From SYLG01 sp965226945 (GTDB lineage Bacteria > Planctomycetota > Planctomycetia > Gemmatales > Gemmataceae), in the NCBI GenBank assembly GCA_965226945.1, contig OZ245717.1, positions 4,588,001 to 4,652,000 of the forward strand: a stretch of 64,000 nucleotides of DNA. The letters are read 5' to 3'. The stretch's first letter is position 1, and the number at the start of each line of letters is the position of its first letter. A program made the translations under genes and the position numbers. Below, in pieces: positions 10,611 to 19,804 of the stretch. Under the pieces are notes generated by a model, which saw only the letters and a list, made by a program, of their open reading frames with translations, searched no databases and was not told the origin of the DNA.

Positions 10611-13600
10611 ATGAGCAATAATGCCGAGATGAATTACGACCGGATTAACGACATCAATTCGGTGCGCATCACTCTGGCCGATCCGTCCCACATTCGCGGG
10701 ACCTGGTCCTACGGTGAAGTGAAGAAGCCCGAAACGATCAACTACCGCACCTACCGCCCCGAAAAGGATGGCCTTTTCTGCGAGCGGATCTTCGGTCCGG
10801 AAAAGGACTGGGAATGTTCCTGCGGCAAGTACCGCGGCATGAAATACAAAGGCATGGTTTGCGATCGCTGCGGCGTCAAGGTTTCGCACAGCCGCGTGCG
10901 CCGCAAGCGCATGGGCCATATCGAACTGGCCGCACCGGTCGTGCACATCTGGTTCTTCAAGGCAATGCCCAGCCGCCTGGGCACCCTGCTCGACATGAAA
11001 ACCTCGAGCCTGGAAAGAATCATCTACTTCCAGGACTACGTCGTCATTCATCCTGGCGACACCGACCTGCAAGAGCGCCAGCTTCTCAATGAAGACGAGT
11101 TCAAGAAGGCTCGCGAAAAGTATGGCAACGCCTTCGAAGCGGGCATGGGCGCCGAAGCGATCAAGTCGCTTTTGAAGAAGCTCGACCTCGTCAAGATTTC
11201 GCTCGAGTTGCGCGAAAAGCTCGACGAGGAACTGGCCAAGGTCAAGCGTTCAGCCCAAAAGGTGCGCGACCTGGTCAAGCGCTTGAAGGTCGTCGAAAGC
11301 CTTCGCGATTCCGGCATGGGCGGCTCGGCCAACCGCGCCGAATGGATGGTGCTCGATTGCATCCCCGTCATTCCGCCGGACCTTCGTCCCCTGGTGCTGC
11401 TTGATAGCGGCAACTTCGCCACGTCGGACTTGAACGATCTGTACCGCCGCATCATCAACCGTAACAACCGGTTGAAGAAGCTGGTCGATTTGAACGCGCC
11501 CGAAGTGATCATCCGTAACGAAAAGCGGATGCTTCAGCAGTCGGTCGACGCCTTGTTCGACAACGGCCGTTGCAAGCGCCCCGTGCTGGGTTCGTCCAAT
11601 CGCCCGCTCAAGTCGCTGACCGACATGATCAAGGGCAAGCAAGGCCGCTTCCGCGAAAACCTGCTCGGCAAGCGCGTCGACTATTCGGCCCGCTCCGTGA
11701 TCGTGGTCGGCCCCGAGCTCAGGCTGCATCAGTGCGGTCTGCCCAAGAAGATCGCACTGGAGCTGTTCCAGCCGTTCATCATCCGCCGCTTGAAGGAACT
11801 CAAGTACGCCGACACGATCAAGTCGGCCAAGAAGATGCTGGAACGCAAGGACGACCAGGTCTGGGATATCCTCGAAGAGGTGACCAAGGCCCACCCGGTC
11901 ATGCTCAATCGCGCGCCGACTTTGCACCGGATGGGTATCCAGGCGTTCGAGCCGACCCTGATCGAAGGCAACGCGATCCGCATCCACCCGCTCGTCTGCA
12001 AAGGTTTTAACGCCGACTTCGACGGCGATCAGATGGCGGTCCACTTGCCGCTTTCGATCGAAGCGCAGGTCGAAGCGACCGTGCTGATGATGTCGACCAA
12101 CAACATCTTCAGCCCGGCCAACGGCCAGCCGATCATCACGCCCTCGCAAGACATCGTCATGGGTTGTTACTACCTCACCGCGACTCGCGGCGAGTTGGGA
12201 GAGTCGGGCGAAGCGGGCGAAGGCATGGTCTTCGCCAACCCCGAGGAAGTCTTCGCCGCCTTTGGCCAGAAAAAGCTGGGCATCCACGCCCGGGTCCACC
12301 TGCGTTTGCCCGCTGGTAAAAAGTTCATCACCGAGCGGGTTTATCACGACCGCACCACCGTCGAAGAGTTCATTGTCAAGGACAACGAACGGATGACGAC
12401 CACGGTCGGCCGCATCGTTTTCAACGACATCCTCTTCCCCGAGATGGCGTTTTATGACCTCGCGCTTTCGAGCAAGCAGCTTAGCCGCATCATCGCCGAC
12501 TGCTACCAGGTGCTCGGCCGCCGCGCCTGTATCGACCTGCTTGACCGAATGAAGGTGGTCGGCTTCCGCGAATCGACCCGCTCGGGTCTGAGCTTCGCGA
12601 CCGACGACTTGCGTACTCCCGCCAACAAGGAGAAAGAGCTCAAGGAAACCGACAAGGAAGTCGAGAAGTACCGCCGCCAGTTCGAGGATGGCAACATCAC
12701 CGAGCGCGAACGGTACAACAAGACGATCGACCTTTGGACCAAGGCGCGCGACAACATCACGAAGCACATGATGGAAGATCTGCGCAACGACAAGCGGCCC
12801 GAAAACGGCAAGCTTCGTCCGTACCTGAATCCCATCTTCCTGATGGCCCACTCAGGCGCCCGCGGCGGTATCGAACAGATCCGCCAACTTGCCGGTATGC
12901 GCGGTCTGATGGCCAAGCCGAACGGCTCGATCATCGAAACGCCCATCAAGGCGAACTTCAAGGAAGGCCTCTCGGTGCTCGAGTATTTCAGCTCGACGCA
13001 CGGCGCCCGTAAGGGGCTGGCCGACACCGCGCTCAAGACGGCCGACTCGGGTTACCTGACCCGTAAGCTCGCCGACGTGGCGCAAAATGTCGTCGTCACC
13101 ATGCACGACTGCGGTACGACCCAGGGGCTGACCAAGTCGGCCATCATGAAGGGCGAGGAAATCGAACGGTCGCTGGCCGAAACGATCCGTGGCCGCGTCA
13201 GCCGCAACACGATCATCGATCCGCGCAATAACGCAACGATCGTCGAGGAAAACGAGATGATGTCGTGGGAAGCTGCCCGCGCCATCGAAGCCCTCGGCCT
13301 CGACAAGGTCATGGTGCGCAGCCCCCTGACCTGCCAGGCGCAACTGGGCGTATGCCGCCTTTGCTACGGCATGGACCTTTCCACCGGCTCGCTTGTGGAA
13401 GAGGGCATGGCCGTCGGCATCATCGCCGCGCAGTCGATCGGTGAACCCGGTACCCAGTTGACCATGCGCACCTTCCACATCGGTGGCGTGGTGAAGCGCG
13501 AACTGGGCGAATCGGAAATGAAGACGAAAAAGAGCGGAAAGGTCCGCTTTCAGCGGATCGCCGCCGTCGAAAACTCCAAAAAGGAAACGGTGGTTCTCGG

Positions 13601-14942
13601 CCGCAACGGCGAGATCCAGATCCTTGGGCCCAAGAATACGCCGATCGAAACCTTCGCGGTTCCGTACGGCGCCATGGTTTTGATCAACGACGGTTCCGAA
13701 ATTCAACCCGGAACGGTGATCTGTAAATGGGATCCGCACATCACGCCGATCATCGCCGACCGCGGTGGGAAGGTGAAGTTCATCGAAATCATCGAAGGCG
13801 AAACCCTTCGCAAGGACATCGACGAAATCACCGGTGCCGAGCGTTTCATCATCATGGAACACAAGGGCGAATATCACCCCCAGATCGTCATCGAAGACGA
13901 CAAGGGTCAAAAGCTGTCGGTCAACTACCTGCCCGAACGCGCCTTCATCGAAGTGCGCGACGGCCAGACCGTTACCGCCGGCATCATTCTGGCGAAGACC
14001 ACGCGTGAAGTGGCCGGTACTCAGGACATCACCGGTGGTCTGCCCCGGGTGACCGAAATCTTCGAAGCCCGCCGTCCCCGCGACCCGGCCGTTATGGCCG
14101 AAGTGGCCGGCATGGTGCGCGTCGGCGACAAGAAGCGCAACAAGCGCCTCATCTACGTGCAACCGGTCGATGACAACGGCAAGTCGACGGGTGAGGAAAG
14201 GGAGCATCAGGTGCCCCCCGGAAAGCACCTTCGCGTGCAGACCGCCGACCGCGTCAAGGAAGGCGACCCGCTCGTTTACGGTCCGCTCGTTCCTCACGAT
14301 ATTCTCCAGATCTCAGGCATCGAGGCGGTCCAGCACTACCTCGTGCGTGAAGTCCAGAATGTTTACCGCAGCCAGCGCGTGGACATCGACGACAAGCACA
14401 TCGAAATCATCGTGTCGCAGATGCTGCGCAAGGTGAAGGTCGACACCACGGGCGACTCGGGGCTGCTGCCCGGTTCGGTCATCGACAAGCAGGCTTTCAA
14501 CGCGGTCAACAGCCGCTTGCGCGAAAGCTGCAAAATCAAGAAGGCGGGCGACAGCCGCTTCAAGGAAGGTCAGATCGTTCCCCGCCCTGTTTACGAACAG
14601 GAGAAAGATCGACTCGAGCAAGAGAAGGCGACCCCGCCCAGCTGGGTTTCGCCAACTCCGGCGACCTGCTCGGTGCAGCTCCTGGGCATCACCAAGGCAT
14701 CGGTTCAGTCCGATAGCTTCATCTCGGCCGCGTCGTTCCAGGAAACCACCAAGGTCCTCACCGAGGCGGCTCTGGCGGGCAAGACCGATTACTTGGTTGG
14801 TCTCAAGGAAAATGTGATCCTGGGCCACCTGATTCCCGCGGGCACCGGCTTCTCGATGCACCAGCAAGCCCTGCTTGGTCTGCGCACCCTCGAGGATCAA
14901 CCGCTCGACGAAGAAGCGGCGATCGCCGAAGCCGAGGCCTAA
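10611..14942 (+). CDS. rpoC: DNA-directed RNA polymerase subunit beta'
   Basis: RpoC carries the catalytic magnesium site. The 1443-residue protein has the N-terminal zinc-binding cysteines (CSCGKYRG...CDRCG, about 69-86), the catalytic NADFDGDQM motif near residue 470, and the second zinc cluster around CGTTQG...CRLCYG. The C-terminal part includes the trigger loop and jaw (GEPGTQLTMRTFH). GAAAGAGGGGG precedes the ATG. It closes the ribosomal/RNA polymerase cluster and is followed by a strong terminator. Confidence 0.98.
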   Translation: MSNNAEMNYDRINDINSVRITLADPSHIRGTWSYGEVKKPETINYRTYRPEKDGLFCERIFGPEKDWECSCGKYRGMKYKGMVCDRCGVKVSHSRVRRKRMGHIELAAPVVHIWFFKAMPSRLGTLLDMKTSSLERIIYFQDYVVIHPGDTDLQERQLLNEDEFKKAREKYGNAFEAGMGAEAIKSLLKKLDLVKISLELREKLDEELAKVKRSAQKVRDLVKRLKVVESLRDSGMGGSANRAEWMVLDCIPVIPPDLRPLVLLDSGNFATSDLNDLYRRIINRNNRLKKLVDLNAPEVIIRNEKRMLQQSVDALFDNGRCKRPVLGSSNRPLKSLTDMIKGKQGRFRENLLGKRVDYSARSVIVVGPELRLHQCGLPKKIALELFQPFIIRRLKELKYADTIKSAKKMLERKDDQVWDILEEVTKAHPVMLNRAPTLHRMGIQAFEPTLIEGNAIRIHPLVCKGFNADFDGDQMAVHLPLSIEAQVEATVLMMSTNNIFSPANGQPIITPSQDIVMGCYYLTATRGELGESGEAGEGMVFANPEEVFAAFGQKKLGIHARVHLRLPAGKKFITERVYHDRTTVEEFIVKDNERMTTTVGRIVFNDILFPEMAFYDLALSSKQLSRIIADCYQVLGRRACIDLLDRMKVVGFRESTRSGLSFATDDLRTPANKEKELKETDKEVEKYRRQFEDGNITERERYNKTIDLWTKARDNITKHMMEDLRNDKRPENGKLRPYLNPIFLMAHSGARGGIEQIRQLAGMRGLMAKPNGSIIETPIKANFKEGLSVLEYFSSTHGARKGLADTALKTADSGYLTRKLADVAQNVVVTMHDCGTTQGLTKSAIMKGEEIERSLAETIRGRVSRNTIIDPRNNATIVEENEMMSWEAARAIEALGLDKVMVRSPLTCQAQLGVCRLCYGMDLSTGSLVEEGMAVGIIAAQSIGEPGTQLTMRTFHIGGVVKRELGESEMKTKKSGKVRFQRIAAVENSKKETVVLGRNGEIQILGPKNTPIETFAVPYGAMVLINDGSEIQPGTVICKWDPHITPIIADRGGKVKFIEIIEGETLRKDIDEITGAERFIIMEHKGEYHPQIVIEDDKGQKLSVNYLPERAFIEVRDGQTVTAGIILAKTTREVAGTQDITGGLPRVTEIFEARRPRDPAVMAEVAGMVRVGDKKRNKRLIYVQPVDDNGKSTGEEREHQVPPGKHLRVQTADRVKEGDPLVYGPLVPHDILQISGIEAVQHYLVREVQNVYRSQRVDIDDKHIEIIVSQMLRKVKVDTTGDSGLLPGSVIDKQAFNAVNSRLRESCKIKKAGDSRFKEGQIVPRPVYEQEKDRLEQEKATPPSWVSPTPATCSVQLLGITKASVQSDSFISAASFQETTKVLTEAALAGKTDYLVGLKENVILGHLIPAGTGFSMHQQALLGLRTLEDQPLDEEAAIAEAEA

Positions 14943-14953
14943 GGTTTCGAGAC

Positions 14954-14997
14954 CCTATAAAAAAAGCCGGGGAATTTTCCCCGGCTTTTTTTATAGG
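14954..14997. terminator. Bidirectional terminator after rpoC
   Basis: A near-perfect palindrome: GCCGGGGAA (14966-14974) pairs with TTCCCCGGC (14977-14985), flanked by a run of A on the left and a run of T on the right that continue the pairing out to CCTATA/TATAGG. It ends rpoC transcription and could also act from the other strand. Confidence 0.92.
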
Positions 14998-15042
14998 ATG
15001 ATTTTTTCAACCCCTTCATTGGCGCCTTTCGCGAGCTTTTTT

Positions 15043-15891
15043 ATGGCCGATCCCAGGGGGCGCGAAGCTAATTTAGATGAGCGTTTGCGCCTGGCGGCGC
15101 AGGCGATCCGCGGCGCGGATGCACTGTTGATTGGTGCTGGCGCGGGAATGGGTGTCGATTCGGGACTGCCCGACTTCCGCGGGAACGAGGGGTTCTGGAA
15201 GGCCTACCCGCCGTTTCGGGGCAAGCCGTTCGCGCAGATGTCGAACCCTGAGTGGTTCGAGCGCGATCCTCAGCTTGCCTGGGGCTTCTTTGGGCATCGC
15301 CACGATCTTTATTCACGCACCACGCCGCATGACGGATTCGGCTTGCTCCTCAAATGGGGCGAGGCCTGTCCCGATGGCTATTTCGTTTTCACAAGCAATG
15401 TCGATGGGCAATTTCAGAAAGCGGGCTTTCCCGAAGACCGGGTCAATGAATGCCATGGGTCGATTCATTTTCTGCAATGTTCGCGCGGTTGCCATGAGGG
15501 CATTTGGCCGGCGGAGGAAGTGAAACTGACGATTGACCCAAGCACCTTCCGGACGGATTCGCCCCTGCCTGAGTGCCCCGAATGCGGTGAAGTGGCGCGG
15601 CCCAATATTCTGATGTTTGGCGATGGCGACTGGTTGTCTGACCGGCAAAGCGAGCAGGGGCGGCGCTTTAATAAGTGGGTACGAAAGATTGTGGGGAAAA
15701 AGATCGTGGCAATCGAGATGGGGGCCGGTGTCGCGATTCCCACGGTGCGCCGCATTTGCGAATCGATGGGCGATCCCCATATCCGCATCAATCCCCAGGA
15801 CTTTGAAGCGGGTTGGGGGGCCATTTCCTTGCCGCTGGGCGCAATGGAGGGGCTGACGCGGATCGATGAATGGTGGCAGAAGGGGGGATAA
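15043..15891 (+). CDS. Sir2-family (sirtuin-like) NAD-dependent protein
   Basis: Sirtuins remove acyl groups from lysines, or transfer ADP-ribose, using NAD+. The 282-residue protein shows the NAD-binding GAGAGMGVDSGLPDFRG (about 28-44), TSNVDGQF in place of the usual TQNID, and the catalytic His in ECHGSIHFLQC. Four cysteines (CSRGC and CPECG) form the zinc site. The ATG at 15043 gives the expected length. It lies alone between the rpoC terminator and a convergent gene. Substrate unknown; the altered TQN motif makes a non-classical activity possible. Confidence 0.85.
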   Translation: MADPRGREANLDERLRLAAQAIRGADALLIGAGAGMGVDSGLPDFRGNEGFWKAYPPFRGKPFAQMSNPEWFERDPQLAWGFFGHRHDLYSRTTPHDGFGLLLKWGEACPDGYFVFTSNVDGQFQKAGFPEDRVNECHGSIHFLQCSRGCHEGIWPAEEVKLTIDPSTFRTDSPLPECPECGEVARPNILMFGDGDWLSDRQSEQGRRFNKWVRKIVGKKIVAIEMGAGVAIPTVRRICESMGDPHIRINPQDFEAGWGAISLPLGAMEGLTRIDEWWQKGG

Positions 15892-15961
15892 GGAATTTGT
15901 GCCGTGAACCCACGCAGCCTCTTGTCCACAACGACGGCCCCTGAATACCGCCATCGAGTCC

Positions 15962-16942
15962 TTACGGCTGAACCGGGTCAACTGCGACAACTTTCGGCGG
16001 TTTGCTGCGGGCCAGGTAGCCGTTGGCCACAAAAAAAACGGGCTCTCCCAGGATGAGATTGAACACCTGCGCGGTCCGGCCGGTCGGGGTGATTGCTTTG
16101 ACCGTGGTGTTGCTTTTTGCTTTTCCCATCCAGGTTTGAATCTGCTCGCCGCCTTTGAGTTCTCCGGCTGCTTTCAACCTGCCATCGGCCAGGCAGAGCG
16201 GCTGGGTTTCGGTGGTGATCAGCGTGCCGGCTTCGGTTTTGACCGCGATTAGACGGTTTTGCGTCATGAACACCGAGTAGACCCTGGTTTGGGAGGGCGC
16301 CCCATCCGCGCCAATCGTGGTCACAGAATCTCCCTCGCGTAGCCGTTCGATGGCGGAAGTTCCCGCCGGGGTATCAATCAGGGTGCCCGCGGGAAAACAG
16401 CCCGGATGACACGGCTCCGGTTGCGGGGGCATTCTCAGCTCGATCGCATACTTCGCCTTACCTTGCGGTCCATGAAGGATGAAGCGGCCGTGGCTGCTTT
16501 CGTTGCCTTTAAGCAGCGCGAGAAAGATGGGGCTTTTGATTTTTGTCCCGGTGACCGAGTAGAGTCGCCATTCCTCAGTGTGCGTGGTGCCCCGTTCGGC
16601 CCCGAGGCGCTGAGAGTAATACGTTTTGATGGCCGACTTTTCGAATTTCAGTTGGCAATCGAGGTTGATGGCGGGAAGGAAAGCCGGATAGCCTCGGAAG
16701 CCGAAATCGTCGATCTCGGGAGTTCCCGCCGGTTCGAGAATCAGGGTTCCCTTGCCGTTTCCGTCGGGATCAATGGTTCCCTTAATCGAGATCCGAAATA
16801 TCGCTTGTTTGCTTTCGGCAAGCGGAATGCCAAGCACGCCGATCGTGTCGGACTGCAGATCGATGCCGGTGTTGCCTTGCTTGGCGGGAACTCCATCGGC
16901 GCCTCCTTGCAGCGCAACCAAGGCCAGCAGGAAAAGGCTCAT
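15962..16942 (-). CDS. Secreted protein with a degenerate Hint (intein/hedgehog-type) domain
   Basis: The 326-residue protein has a signal-like N-terminus (MSLFLLALVALQGG), an unrecognised domain to about residue 170, then a Hint fold: the start Cys at 182 in CFPAGTLIDTPAG, then ERLREGDSVTT and the C-terminal block VFNLILGEPVFFVANGYL (294-310). Hint domains cleave or splice proteins. The block-B His is replaced (TETQP, 244-248), and the final His-Asn is missing (YLARS). Splicing is therefore unlikely; N-terminal thioester chemistry at Cys182 is uncertain. GGAGG precedes the ATG. Confidence 0.7.
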   Translation of the reverse strand: MSLFLLALVALQGGADGVPAKQGNTGIDLQSDTIGVLGIPLAESKQAIFRISIKGTIDPDGNGKGTLILEPAGTPEIDDFGFRGYPAFLPAINLDCQLKFEKSAIKTYYSQRLGAERGTTHTEEWRLYSVTGTKIKSPIFLALLKGNESSHGRFILHGPQGKAKYAIELRMPPQPEPCHPGCFPAGTLIDTPAGTSAIERLREGDSVTTIGADGAPSQTRVYSVFMTQNRLIAVKTEAGTLITTETQPLCLADGRLKAAGELKGGEQIQTWMGKAKSNTTVKAITPTGRTAQVFNLILGEPVFFVANGYLARSKPPKVVAVDPVQP

Positions 16943-17143
16943 GCGAAATCCTCCAGTCGGAAACTCGAATACTTGCGGCGTGAACCGCTGATCGGGCAGG
17001 CGAGGATGAGGTCAACCCGCATCCTAACCTGTCAGGAACGCCCGTCGCCAGGCATTTCCTTCACCAACAAATCTGGAGGAAGTTTCGTTGGCGGCTATCG
17101 CACTTGCAAAGTTGGGAGGGGGAAACTTGCTGCGGGATCTCGA

Positions 17144-17815
17144 TCAAACCTTTGCGCCGAGCCCCTTCAAGAAAAGGTGGATGTTGAATTTCACCGAGCC
17201 GCAGCGATCGATGCCTTCGGGACCGACGAGCAGGATCGTGTGAATGGGCCGGATGATGGTGAGAGAAAGCAAAGCTTCGGCTGCGAGCTTCGTGTCGATG
17301 TTGGGAATCGCGCCTTCGAGCACGAGACCGTTCAAATAGCCCTGGATCAGGGCCACGATTTTCTCGATCACGCACGAGTAAAAGAGCTTCGAGTTTTCCG
17401 GATGCCGCACCCCTTCGGCGATGACCAGCCGGTGCCAGGCATACCCTCTCTTGGCCACGATCAGTTGCAGAATCGGACCAAAAAAGGCATTGAGGTCATC
17501 CTCGGGGCTGCCCTTGCCGCGCGCAAGCGGCGGGAATTGCGCGAAAACCGATTCCGACCCTTCGCGCATCAGGCTGGCAAAGAGGATATCCTTGCTTTTG
17601 AAGTGGGAGTAAACCGTGGCTTTGGAGACGCCCGCCTCGGCGGTGACCGCGTCCATGCTCGTGCCGGAATAACCATGTTGCAAAAACAGGATGAAGGCCG
17701 CTCGCAAGACCAGCGTGCGTTTGTCGGTGCCTTCAAGAAAAGGAGGTATGCTCATGCCTTCCGTGCAGACGCCAAGGGCTCCCTTCTTGGTCGAGGGCTC
17801 TTCGGTGCGCGTCAT
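17144..17815 (-). CDS. TetR-family transcriptional regulator of the DevBCA-type exporter
   Basis: The 223-residue protein has a TetR-type N-terminal helix-turn-helix: LVLRAAFILFLQHGYSGTS followed by AVTAEAGVSKATVYSHFKSK, the last part being the recognition helix. The C-terminal half would bind a ligand. I chose the ATG at 17815 because AGGAGG lies just upstream; a longer frame reaches 17848. It is the last gene of the devB-devC-devA-tetR run, 33 bases after the ATPase stop, so it is probably self-regulated through the palindrome at 20936-20950. Confidence 0.88.
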   Translation of the reverse strand: MTRTEEPSTKKGALGVCTEGMSIPPFLEGTDKRTLVLRAAFILFLQHGYSGTSMDAVTAEAGVSKATVYSHFKSKDILFASLMREGSESVFAQFPPLARGKGSPEDDLNAFFGPILQLIVAKRGYAWHRLVIAEGVRHPENSKLFYSCVIEKIVALIQGYLNGLVLEGAIPNIDTKLAAEALLSLTIIRPIHTILLVGPEGIDRCGSVKFNIHLFLKGLGAKV

Positions 17816-17848
17816 TGGGGAACCTCCTGTTGCCGGAACTTGATTCAA

Positions 17849-18598
17849 CTAGTGCGAGTGGGCTCCCGCGAAGTCGTGCGCAATCTTACCATCTTCCATG
17901 TGAATGGTGCGGTCGGCGATATCGAGGATGCGCGAATCGTGGGTGACGAGCAGGATCGGCACTCCCTGATCCTTGGCCAGGCCGCGCAGGATGTCGACCA
18001 CTTCGCGCCCCGTCTTGCCGTCAAGCGCCGCGGTCGGTTCGTCGGCCAGCACCAGGCGCGGCCTGCCAACTAGTGCACGGGCGATCGCCACGCGCTGCTT
18101 TTGGCCACCGGAGAGCTTGGCCGGGTAAGAGTGGATTCTCTCTCCCAGGCCGACCGCCTTGAGCATTTCGATCGATCTCGCCAGTCCTTCCGCAGGGCCG
18201 ATGTCAGGTTGCAGTTCCAGTGCCAGCCGAACATTGTCGACCGCGCTTAAGTGTGTCAACAGATTGTGCGCCTGGAAGATGAAGCCGATGCGCTTGCGAA
18301 TCGACACTTGCAGGGTCTTGCTCGCCTGGCAAAGTTCTTCACCGAAGACTCTCAAGCTGCCATCGCCCAGGGTGCGCAAGGCGGCAATCAAGGTGAGCAG
18401 GGTCGTTTTGCCCGAACCGGATGGCCCGGTGAGCAACACGACTTCCCCTTTGCGAATTTCCAGATCGACCCCAAAAAGGATCTGCTTTTTGAGCTCCGCT
18501 TCGCCAAACCAAAAGTTGATGCCGCGGCCCACGATGATCGTGTCTTCGGCGATGGTGCCGAGTTCCGTCTTATCGGCAGCGTTGATTTTGGTGTTCAT
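17849..18598 (-). CDS. devA: ABC transporter ATPase, DevA type
   Basis: The 249-residue ATPase powers the DevBCA-type exporter. Visible motifs are Walker A GPSGSGKT, the Q-loop in IGFIFQAHNLL, the signature LSGGQKQR, Walker B LVLADEP and the switch His in VTHD. IRKRIGFIFQAHNLL is characteristic of the DevA/MacB group. The ATG at 18598 follows AAAGGATC; the frame is open further up. It lies 10 bases after devC. In cyanobacteria DevBCA exports glycolipids through TolC, but the cargo here is unknown. Confidence 0.88.
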   Translation of the reverse strand: MNTKINAADKTELGTIAEDTIIVGRGINFWFGEAELKKQILFGVDLEIRKGEVVLLTGPSGSGKTTLLTLIAALRTLGDGSLRVFGEELCQASKTLQVSIRKRIGFIFQAHNLLTHLSAVDNVRLALELQPDIGPAEGLARSIEMLKAVGLGERIHSYPAKLSGGQKQRVAIARALVGRPRLVLADEPTAALDGKTGREVVDILRGLAKDQGVPILLVTHDSRILDIADRTIHMEDGKIAHDFAGAHSH

Positions 18599-18608
18599 GG
18601 AAGATCCT

Positions 18609-19763
18609 TTAGAACACATCGGCCGGGTCGGCCGCGCGCAAGCGAGTCGTCGCCATTGCGCCCGACATCAGGCACATGAGACTGGTGAGCACCAGGAGAA
18701 AAATCGCCCGTTCCCAGTTGGGGGCTACCGGAATCGACGTGCCAATTTGGATGACTTTGTAAAAGCCAATGGCCAGGAGCGATCCGGGAATGTAGCCGAG
18801 GATCGAGAGCAAGAGTCCCTGGCGGATGACGATCCAGAGCAGGTAATTATCGGTGAAGCCCATCGCCTTCATTGTGGCGAACTGGGGCAGGTGGTTGGAA
18901 ACATCGGTGTAAAGGATCTGGTAGACGACGATGAAGCCGATGAAAAAGCCGATCACGGTGCCCATCGTGAAGACGAATCCGACAGGTGCGTTCGTTTGCC
19001 AGTAATGCAGTTCAAACTCGACGAATTCCTTGGAGGTGAGCACGAGCGCTTCGGGCGCCAGTTGCTTTTGAAACCACTCCTGCACGTCCTTGACATCGGC
19101 CCCCGGGCGCAGGCGGATCAGGCCGACATGGACCTGGTCGGGGCTGAAGTCGGGATGAAAGCGGATGAAGTTCGCCCGGTTGGTGATAATGCCCCCTTCC
19201 TGGCCAAAGGAGGAGGCCAGCGTGGTCAAGCCGACGGGGTGGGCCAGGCGATGACCCAGTTCGACGCCGAATGATCTGCCTTCTTCCATCCAGGGGATGA
19301 CCGGTCCAAAGACATTCTTGGAATTGCGGCCATACAAAAAGGTGTCTTTTTCGCGCAGTTCGATTTTGTGTTCCGCGATGCCGGGCAAGTCGAGCCAGCC
19401 CTCTTCGGGGTCGAAGCCGTACACCATGATCTGCCGGATTTCCCCGGTTTCGGGGTTGCGCCAGTCAACGGTCCCGCAAAGGAATTCGCCGATTTGCGTG
19501 ACATCGGGGTGGCCGCGGAAGCGGTAAAGCGTGCGCGTCGAAAAGGGCTTCATTTTGCCCAAGTTTTCCGAGAGCGGGTGGATGACCACCAGGTCGGCGC
19601 GGATGTGTTTGTGGACGGTCGTGGCGCTATCGTAGACGGAGGCGAGGATGCCCAGTTGCACCCACATAAGCATCACGGCGACCATCACGCCGGCGAGGGC
19701 GGTGAGCAGTTTCATCCGCTCGAAAGTGAGTTGTTTCCAGGCCAGGTGAAGTCGCTGCGACAT
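18609..19763 (-). CDS. devC: ABC transporter permease, DevC type
   Basis: The 384-residue permease has the FtsX/MacB-like layout: one transmembrane helix near residues 18-40, a large periplasmic domain (about 45-255), and three helices at about 260-285, 305-330 and 348-372. LPQFATMKAMGF and the C-terminal LRAADPADVF are typical of DevC. It lies between devB (41-base gap) and devA (10-base gap). It should form the inner-membrane part of a tripartite exporter. Confidence 0.85.
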   Translation of the reverse strand: MSQRLHLAWKQLTFERMKLLTALAGVMVAVMLMWVQLGILASVYDSATTVHKHIRADLVVIHPLSENLGKMKPFSTRTLYRFRGHPDVTQIGEFLCGTVDWRNPETGEIRQIMVYGFDPEEGWLDLPGIAEHKIELREKDTFLYGRNSKNVFGPVIPWMEEGRSFGVELGHRLAHPVGLTTLASSFGQEGGIITNRANFIRFHPDFSPDQVHVGLIRLRPGADVKDVQEWFQKQLAPEALVLTSKEFVEFELHYWQTNAPVGFVFTMGTVIGFFIGFIVVYQILYTDVSNHLPQFATMKAMGFTDNYLLWIVIRQGLLLSILGYIPGSLLAIGFYKVIQIGTSIPVAPNWERAIFLLVLTSLMCLMSGAMATTRLRAADPADVF

Positions 19764-19804
19764 GGAGAGAGATTCCCCGGCAAAGGGGCTTGAGCGGTTG
19801 CTGG

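Noticed and set aside
16406..18073. A 555-codon plus-strand frame over the Hint and tetR genes
   Set aside because: Antisense to two recognisable minus-strand genes and without motifs.
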